Shown: piece by piece, positions 37,001-46,000 of the stretch | How the letters are laid out: every line of letters starts with the position of its first letter | Numbering within the stretch: the stretch's first letter is position 1 | Assembly: GCF_024586455.1 (NCBI RefSeq) | Contig: NW_026089625.1 | Location: forward strand, 310,001 to 374,000 | Origin: Bactrocera neohumeralis | Taxonomy: Eukaryota > Arthropoda > Insecta > Diptera > Tephritidae | DNA length: 64,000 nt | Direction: 5' to 3' | Notes under the pieces: generated by a model | Told to the model about the DNA's origin: nothing | The model's input: the letters and a program-made list of their open reading frames with translations, nothing else | Databases searched by the model: none | Translations under genes and position numbers: made by a program

Positions 37001-40000
37001 CCGGCTCACACCGTCATTCTTGTGAACAGCTACCTAACCAAGGCCGGCATCCCAACGCTTCCGCAGACCCCCTATAGCCTAAATATGGCAAAACCCGATG
37101 CAAAAGATGTCCTATTACTTTCCGAACAAACCCTGGCATTGAGATCGCTGACAATGAGCTCAAAGTTGGTCAAGGAAAGCATGACCACACTAGCTGTAGC
37201 ATCAATTTTCTTCTATACTAAACTTCTTTGGGTACCTGGTCACAGCGAAATAGGGAACTAGAAAGCCGATGAGTTTGCAAAAAAAAAGCTAGCCTGCTTT
37301 CGGGCACTTGGTGCTGGATAAATTTACAGTTTTTCGACTAAAGAACCATAGGAAGAGATTTAACAAACTTTCACAGTTTTTTTTAGATTTACGAAGGTCG
37401 TTTTGATCCGTTCTTAAGATTCATAACGGACTAGCTTCTAGAGCAGTCGAAGTGGGATCGTTCCTGGCCTCACGAAAATCACCCGTTATTCGGTATATAG
37501 TATGCCGCGAAAGAAACATATAAATGTAACGTTTTTCAATAACAGAAACATTCGAAGATATTTAGCATATTTTTTCAGTTTTTTTTAATTTCTTGTCAAT
37601 CGAGCTTAAACAGTACTTTAAATAACTCCCGAATTGCAAGAAATCATTATTATTTTACTTACTATTATAATGTGTTAAGTACAGTTCGTTATGTTCATCG
37701 AAACCTTCCGTATCCGATAAATGATCAAATGGATACATATTCAGCTCTGGCGAACGGCCTGAAGCCAATATGCGCGGACGATCTTCCTCGATAAGCTTCT
37801 CAGCCTCTTGCACATAAATATCGTAGATACGAGCGGAGCACTTCAGCTGCAAAGATCGGAGCAGAAATATAAAAAAATTGTAATTTATTACAAACAGTAT
37901 TTTTGAGGCATGTGCCAGCAATACCTTTAAGCGACCCTTGATGAAATGATGCAGTTCAGCAACAATGTTAATTTCCACTATCGCAGATTCCAAATTCTCC
38001 GAAAAATGACGTTGAATGCCAAATGTGCGAACAGAATCTGGTGGAGGCTTGAAAATATATTACAAAAAAATATATATAAATAAATAACCAATATATTGGT
38101 TACTCGAAATAGTCTTTTGGTATTTTTAATCAAGCTTCAACTTATTTTTTTTTATATTTTTATTTATATAAATAGAAATAAAAAGTTCTAGATATAAAAT
38201 AATAACTGAGTTTATTGTTTAGATTTCTTGAAAAATAATTCCAACCCTGTCGAGATAGCAAATACATTCATATGCAGTTCCGAAAAAGGCTTCGACTTCA
38301 ATAGTTTGCTCTTGAAATGTGAAAGCGTTTCGGCTGAGGGAAGTTACAACACAAATTTTACACCCGATGCAGCTTTAAATCAAGCACATCTACTGCAAAC
38401 GCGCTACTCAAAAACAACTTTGTCACATATACGACCTGGCAGGTTATGTAATTTCCACCCATTTATTCGCAGCTTAGTTCCGAAAGAATGACGCCCACCT
38501 AATGCGATGTAATTTCGACTACTCGACAACTCAACACGATCATGCAAACGCCTGCATGAACCCGCATTTATACGAGCAGACTCGAAGTGTGTTTTTATGT
38601 GTGCGTGTGTGTGTGTGTGTGTTGGTGTTCAAGTCAGTTTGCTTGTGCGTGTTTGTGAGTAAGTGACACTTGGCAAAGTCACAAAAAAGCGAGGAATTCT
38701 AATAAAAAACCAGAAATGAACGAATTTTCTGTTGATTTGCGAGCAAAGTCGTAAAGTTGAGAATTTCTGCATTCACTACGCAAACTATTGTACTCTTAAA
38801 TATGTATGTGCGTGCGTATATGCATATGTGTGCAGTACGAACTGTGCTACGAATGTGTGCGTATGCGCAGCAAGTGAAGTCACCGAGGCTATAAAGGTGG
38901 GTTTGTGTGTGTATGTCTAGTGAAACTACAGATTTTCTTTGGTAGACGCAGAAAAGTTTGTCAAGAGTTGTCGCACTGGCGGCAGAGCGAGCGGTGGCTA
39001 CCGCATACGCAGTTAGCCAGAGTTGGCGATAGCGGTGGCGCTGGCGTTGGCGCTGGCGTTGGCGTCGTAACACGGAAGTGAAAACAGAAATCGCAATCAG
39101 CGCTCAAGTGGCTACAGGTACCTGCATTACAAGTTGCCGCCACCACTGAGCGTTCGAGTGCAACTTCCGCTTCGCTCAAGTGTGGTTCACAAAAAAATAA
39201 TTTAGTTGAAGTAGTTTTGAGAAAAAATTGCAATAATAAAAAATTTGTGGCGTTGACGCAGTAAAAGCTGAAATTTTCAATTTGAGTTTGCCAACAAATG
39301 CATAAATCAATAAACTTTCATTTCATTTCACTGCACAGCATTAGTATGAAGCTTGCCGCCTGCCGCACGGCGTTTCATTCGCACATATAAATTTCTGCTT
39401 TTTGCCGACGCCAGTGGCTAATATTGTTTTAGGTCAAATAAATTACGCAAAAATCTTTAATTTGGTGAAAATTTCAAGCTTTAAATAATGGCGAAGCGCC
39501 AGCACAGCCCTCCTCATTACAGCTTATTTCCAAACTAGAGCAAAGTATTTATGTGTTTTTACACCCGCATGTGGCAAGTGAATGTCAAAGCGCAAATCAT
39601 GATTTTTAATAAATTTTAAATTGTTCGAGGTGAAATAGCCCTGGGAGGTATCAAAGTCACGCTTGCAAAAACAGAGTTCTTTATTTACCGAAAAACAACT
39701 ACATACGTCTCTCTATTAAATGAAAAATTCGCCAGAAACAAAGCAAAAATGTTGCAGGAAATTTGGAAAGCCAGAGAAAACTGAAATAAAAAAGCGTAAT
39801 GTCTTGCGGTAAAGTTAGTTGAAATGATGTAGGTGTGTTTAGGGTAACACGCCAACGGCAGCCGAGCAGCGTTGGCAGGACTGCAAGCATATGTCACTTT
39901 CGGCGCGTTGACACCATAGCCGAGATCTAAGGCGACACGCTTACAGCCCACTGCTTCGCCCGCATAGCGAGCACGGCTTGCGGCTATGCTGGCATTTCAT

Positions 40001-43000
40001 TTTCTTCGACATTTCATAAATCTGTTCGGAGAGTTTTGGTATTTTCCTCATTTTATTTCTATTCGTTTTGTGTTGTACATTTCGGGGTTTAGCAACATAT
40101 TTCAAGATTTTGCTGTTTTACTTTTGCATTTTTACACGTATTGTTGTTGTTGCACTAGATTTGTTTGACGTTTGGAATGCCGTTAGTAGTTGGCTGGCAG
40201 TTGCTGTCCATTTCGGCAAAATGACTTTTAGCCAATATTGATTTCAAATTGAATTTTTTTGGACATTCGCTGCAATTTACGGGCTGTAGTTGCTCAAGGA
40301 GTGGAAGTGAGCTGCTATTTGGAAGCAATCGGTAAGTGGAACATTCATTAAGAATATTTTTTGGAGTTTGCTCTCTTCCACCGAAATGTCCTTCAGCACT
40401 GCTATCGTCCGTTGAGTGTCGTTACAAGCATGCCAAGTGAAATTTGATTGGCTCTAAGCTCTTTCAATGCCGCTACACTGCCAACTAGCTGAGGGTCGCT
40501 GAGCCCAACTGCGAATGGTGCTGTTTAAGAAGAAAGCGGAAGCCGCGGGGTATGTATGGCATGAGTGCAGCAAAATCATAATTTTTTCGTCTCTGATTTG
40601 ATTTATGCGACACTTTAATGAAAATGTGTAGCAGCGGCAGCATCAGCAGCAAACAAGTTGCAAAAAGTGCAGTAATATCGAAGCAATTGAATGTCACACA
40701 TCAAGCATTATGAATATGCAAATGTGCTGAGAAAAATATGTGACTGAATTGAGTCAATTTTAATGTCACTAAATTAATAAATATCTATCTAAATCTATTT
40801 CCGATAACCTATTTCGACACTATTTGCTAATATCTTCAATACAAGGAAAAACTGGATACCACATTGTGCCATATTGTAAAGTGTTGGAAAGGTGAGATTT
40901 TAAGCTTAATTTAAACAAAAAAGCTGTTAAAAAATTACTGAAAATAATGAAAAAATGCGTTATATCTTGAAATTTTTGGAAAAAAAAAGGGAAGAATGCC
41001 ATGCAAGCCACTAAAGAAATTTGTTGAGTTTACGGAGTCGATGGTGTATCAATTCCTGCAGCACAACAATGGTTCCTTCGCTTCCGTTCTGGTCGATCTA
41101 TCGTTGAAAAAGTTGATGAAATTATGGAATTAGGAACTAAATCCATCATAAAACGGTTTTGAATCATTTAAAAAAGGCTGGCTACAAAACGAACTCGATG
41201 TCTGGGTACCACAAGAATTTGCTTCGAAAAATTTAAAGGACCGAATTAACATCTTTCATCCATTCTGAAGCGAATGGTAACAGGAGACGAAAAGTGGATC
41301 AAATGCGACAATGATGTGCGAATAAGATCAAGTTCCAAGCGTGGTGAAGCTCAGATTAAAGCAAGCAATCAAAACAAAAAACCGCCAGAACTGATCAACA
41401 GAACAGGACAACTCTAGACCACACACATTTTTGATAACTCTGCAAAAACTAAGAGAGCTTGACTGGGAAGTTTCGATGCATCCACCATATAGCCCTGACC
41501 TTGCACCGTCGGACTACCATTTGGTTTCGACAATGCAGAACTACCTTAATGGAGTAAAGTTGGCCCGAAGAGAAGCCTGTGAAAATTACTTGTCGCAGTT
41601 TTTAGCCATGAAACCAGAAAAATTTTACACTGATGGAATAAAATTTCTAGCATAAAAATGGCAACCAAAATTCTTTAAATTTCATTATTTGCAATAATCT
41701 GTGCCAATTTCTAAGCATTTCTCTTCAAATGAAAAAGTTATCCATGCAAGCACTTGATTCCGATAGTTCAGTTTGTATGGTAACCATATGATATAGTGGT
41801 CCCATATCAGCGGTTCCGGCAAATGAGCAGCTTCTTGGAGAGAAAAATACGTGTGCCAAATTTCAAAATAATATCTCAAGCCCTGAGGGACTAGTTAGCC
41901 CATATACTCATGCATTCCGATGAACCAACGGCCATAACTAGATCGATTCAGCTAGTCATGCTGATCATTATTATTTCCTTTTGGGTGTTTGAGACTTTGT
42001 GCAAACTTGATATATCCTGCTCAGAGTATAAAAACTCGCCGCTCCATAAGTTCTTTTGAGAAAAGCTTAAAGACACAAATCAACAAAAGCATATACCTAC
42101 CTGCAAGTCATTGATCCACCAAGATAAATTCGCTGCCGGCTTTGAAAAGTCGGATGAGCAGTTGCCATTAATGACATCACCGAGACGGTAACGAGAATGA
42201 ATCCCAGTTATAACCGGGCGTTGCGTGGGTAATTCTACAAAGAAGAGAATACAAGTGATGTTTTCCAATAATTAAATATAATTACAGAACAAAAGTCGTA
42301 TGATTCATTTAAAAGGTTTCAATGTCATAAGCACTCACCTACAACTTCCATTTCTCCAGACACTAAGAATGTGTTGAAGGATGGCGCGTCGGCTGAAACC
42401 TCGCAGCTATATTTGCCAGAAGTGGGATTTCTGATAAAAACATGTGTGGCATTCGATTCGGCCATCTGCAAAATATACATTTAAGCTGAATTATATAAAT
42501 TCTACAATTAAAGAATAAACTATGAATACTCTATTGTTTATTCCTTGTTTTTTATTTCTATACAGCAAAGAAATTTAGTTTGCTCTTTCATATTCGATAT
42601 TCAATACTGTTAAGTAGAGAAATCAACTAATTTAAAGAATACAAGATCCAATCAAAAATGTCGCGTAATCTTCTCTTCATATTCTACATACAAATAAACA
42701 TGCAATAAGATTGATTCACAATATATGAAACTGCTTTTGAAAGTATACTCCCATAATACTGGCATACCGAAATAAGTCTCTCTTTAATTAATTCCAGGAA
42801 ATTGATGTTTCTGCAATAATTTCGATATACAAGTAAATAACAAATGTATGCACATTTAATGCTTAATTACTCAAATGTTGTATGATGTTGCTGTGAACTG
42901 TTTCTATACATAAAATTCCCAGTAGGAAACTTAGAACCAAAGAACTCGCATATGGCGCTATGAGTTGCCAATATCTGTTTGAGAAAGACAAAGGTCACAA

Positions 43001-46000
43001 TGGCAGTCTTTAATACGAGTACGCCATTTTCCTAATCGCTTCTGGCAATATAATTATATGTAAAAGCAACAACCAGGTTATCGAGTTGAATTCGTGCGAG
43101 AATGTATGCAGATACTACTGTGATCAAATTGAAAGTAAAGGCATTATTGTGTTGTTCGAATCGGTACATTTTTTTTATATAAGTTGATAGTACTGCTAGT
43201 GACATGTATGCTAAGTCCAAATATTCATTAGTATTTGAGATACGCGTCGTTTTGTGAGGCTCTAAAAGTGAATTCTTCGATTTTTACTATGTCTGAATTT
43301 ATTGAACAAAGAAGTTCGATTAAATGTTGTTTACGGAATGAAATTTCGCTTGCGTTGAGGATGTTGCAAAAAGCCTTTGGGATCAAACTTTGTCTTCTAA
43401 AAGTGTTTGCAAGTGGTACAACGAGTTCAAAGTCGATCGTGGGAGTGTTGAGAAAAATGTGGTGTCAAATCGGCCAAAAACATAGACTGATAAACATCAC
43501 GTCAAACAAGTCTAAGAAATGGTGCTTGAAAATTGTCGATTAACTATTGGAGACTTTGCTGATAGTTTGGGCGTATCATTTGGATCGGTGCAGGCGATTT
43601 TGAAAGACGAATTGGGCTTGAGAAGAGTCAAATCTCGAAACGTAATTAAACGCATAACCGCTGATAACTGGAGATGAGACTTGGATCTACGCTTACGATT
43701 CCGAAAAACCCGAATATGGTGCTAAAAGCGAGCTAAACCGAAAAAACCAAATATTGTTCCGCAACCACCGTATTCGCCTGATTTGGCCCCGTGTGACTTC
43801 TGGTTGCTCAGCAAACTCAAAAGATCACACCCAGGACACCGTTTTGACTCAATTGAGGATATAAAAGCTGAATCGAAGAAGGCTCTGATGGCCATCATGA
43901 CGGATAATTTTTCCAAGTACTATGATGACTGAAAAAATCAATGGCATAAGTGTATTGCAGCAGGAGGGGATTACTTTGAAGGAGATGAAATGGATTTGCA
44001 AGAATAAATAGAGCTTTTAAAACTATTGTGGATGCGTCAGATGATTGCTGCCCGTTTGTTTGAATAACTGGTATAGTTTGATCAATTCGCTGGAGAGTAT
44101 CACTTAGCGAATCGAAGAAAGCTTATATCCGAAATAATTTGGAACCACAGCGTCTTCCTGCAGGGTACATGTTATTTCTGTCCAAGAATACGCGACCGCT
44201 GTTCTTGCCATGGAACACATATCGCGTATATGTATTTTGATTTTGCCCGGGAGTGCATTTTTGAGTCACAAGGGAATTTTCAATAAGCATGGCTTGGACC
44301 CGCTGCGCATGACATTAATAAATTTCTTTTATTTTAATTATGTATGTACATATATACAAAAGTATGAAAGTATATGGAGAAAAACACATCTTATAAATAA
44401 AAAAGAACTACAAACAAATATACATATGTGTATGCACACACATAAAATAATTTATTTAAATATGTGCGCCATATGCAATATTTTATAATTACTGATTCTA
44501 CAAGCAACTACTAACGTATCCATATGTACCATATATGTATGTCTAGCGCATTAATCTATGGAGCAAGTGAATGGACGGACGTAAAATTGCAAATTAGCAG
44601 CACATGCTTGTCTTGCAGCTGTATCTGAATTCTTGTGTGAACACAGTCTCCCAAGCTATTTGATCTGCACATAAAGGGTAGTATTCCAAAAAATTGCAAG
44701 TATTGCAAAGGTAGGTCAGTGGGCACTGCCTGGCATACACTTGTCTCCTAACTCGAGAATACGATAAGATACAAGAAATTTGCAGTGAGGACTTTTCTCG
44801 ATATCGGTGAGGCATTCAACAACGTTCTGCTTAAAGCGGTCAATAGAGCTTTGCTTAGGTTTGTAGTTCAATCGAATCTTAAGCATCTCATCTTCAAACT
44901 TCTTGGAATAGGGCATAGCTCTAATGGTTGAGTAAATTTTCCTGAATGCCGTGCATGAGCTAACTCAGGCGTACCTTACTACCGTCAGCTCTGGGCTGCT
45001 GAAAATGAGCTTTCCATAGATCCTAGCAATACGAGCTGGTTTTATTCACTACGTAGTACAAAATACCTGGAATGCATCTTCCAACAGTAGGCGGAACGTA
45101 TTTTCAGCATTTTTCAGTCGAAAATGCGTTCCGCTTACTGATGGAAGGTGCGTTAAGTATCCTTGACGGGAAGCGTTCGTGAAAACCCTACGACGAAGAA
45201 AGAGCAAGGAAGGTAACGGTTGCCCTATACTGCAGCAGTGTTGAGAGTTCTCACCAAAAGTGAAACCATAGTTAAGCCTATAATGTTCTACGGAAACTTT
45301 GTTCGGTGGAAGGCGCTGGAAAAAATAGGATAGTGTTTAATAGGTTGCTCTCATTGTCAGTATTTGTAGTGCATTATGAACCACATTAACTATAGCACTA
45401 AATGTCTTGCTGTATATAGCACCGTGGGCATAACTGCAAAATGTATCGCCGCGAAAGCTGCCCTCAGACTCAGAGAATCTGGGCACTTAGATGACTGAGA
45501 GCCTAGGCACTCTGTAATCCTTGCACACTTTTATTTCATTCCAAAATATTTGGATTACCAGATCGCTGAACGTAGCCATGGTAATGTGTTCTCTGCTCGT
45601 ACACATTCAAGGCAGAGGGTTATTGGAAGAGTTCACTGTCAGGAACTTTCCGTCAGTTCTTATTTTAGGGTTGCTGACCGCTGCAGATTCTTTTAAGCGG
45701 AGGTGGCTGCCAAAAAGGTAGCAGTAGACTCACTACTCTGGAGCGCAGTCTCCTTCAGTGTGGTGAATATCCACTCCGATAGTAGGGCGGTAATGTTTGC
45801 CGTGATTTAGCTGACAGTGAGCTCAAAACTAGTGAAAGCAAGCCTAGACTTCTTATCTCTAGCATCGAGTTACTTTGTGATTAGACTGGTTTGGGTGCCT
45901 GGCCCAGCGGTGTTACAGGAAACTGTAATGCTAATAAGCTTACCAGGACGGGAACTTCAGCTTCAAAATCTGCAGAATGAGAACGTGTGGGAAGTAGGCT

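Noticed and set aside
38228..38491. 87-codon plus ORF close to a Beat exon as a separate gene
   Set aside because: No homology, no consistent splice or promoter context, and it lies in intron DNA next to a mariner remnant.
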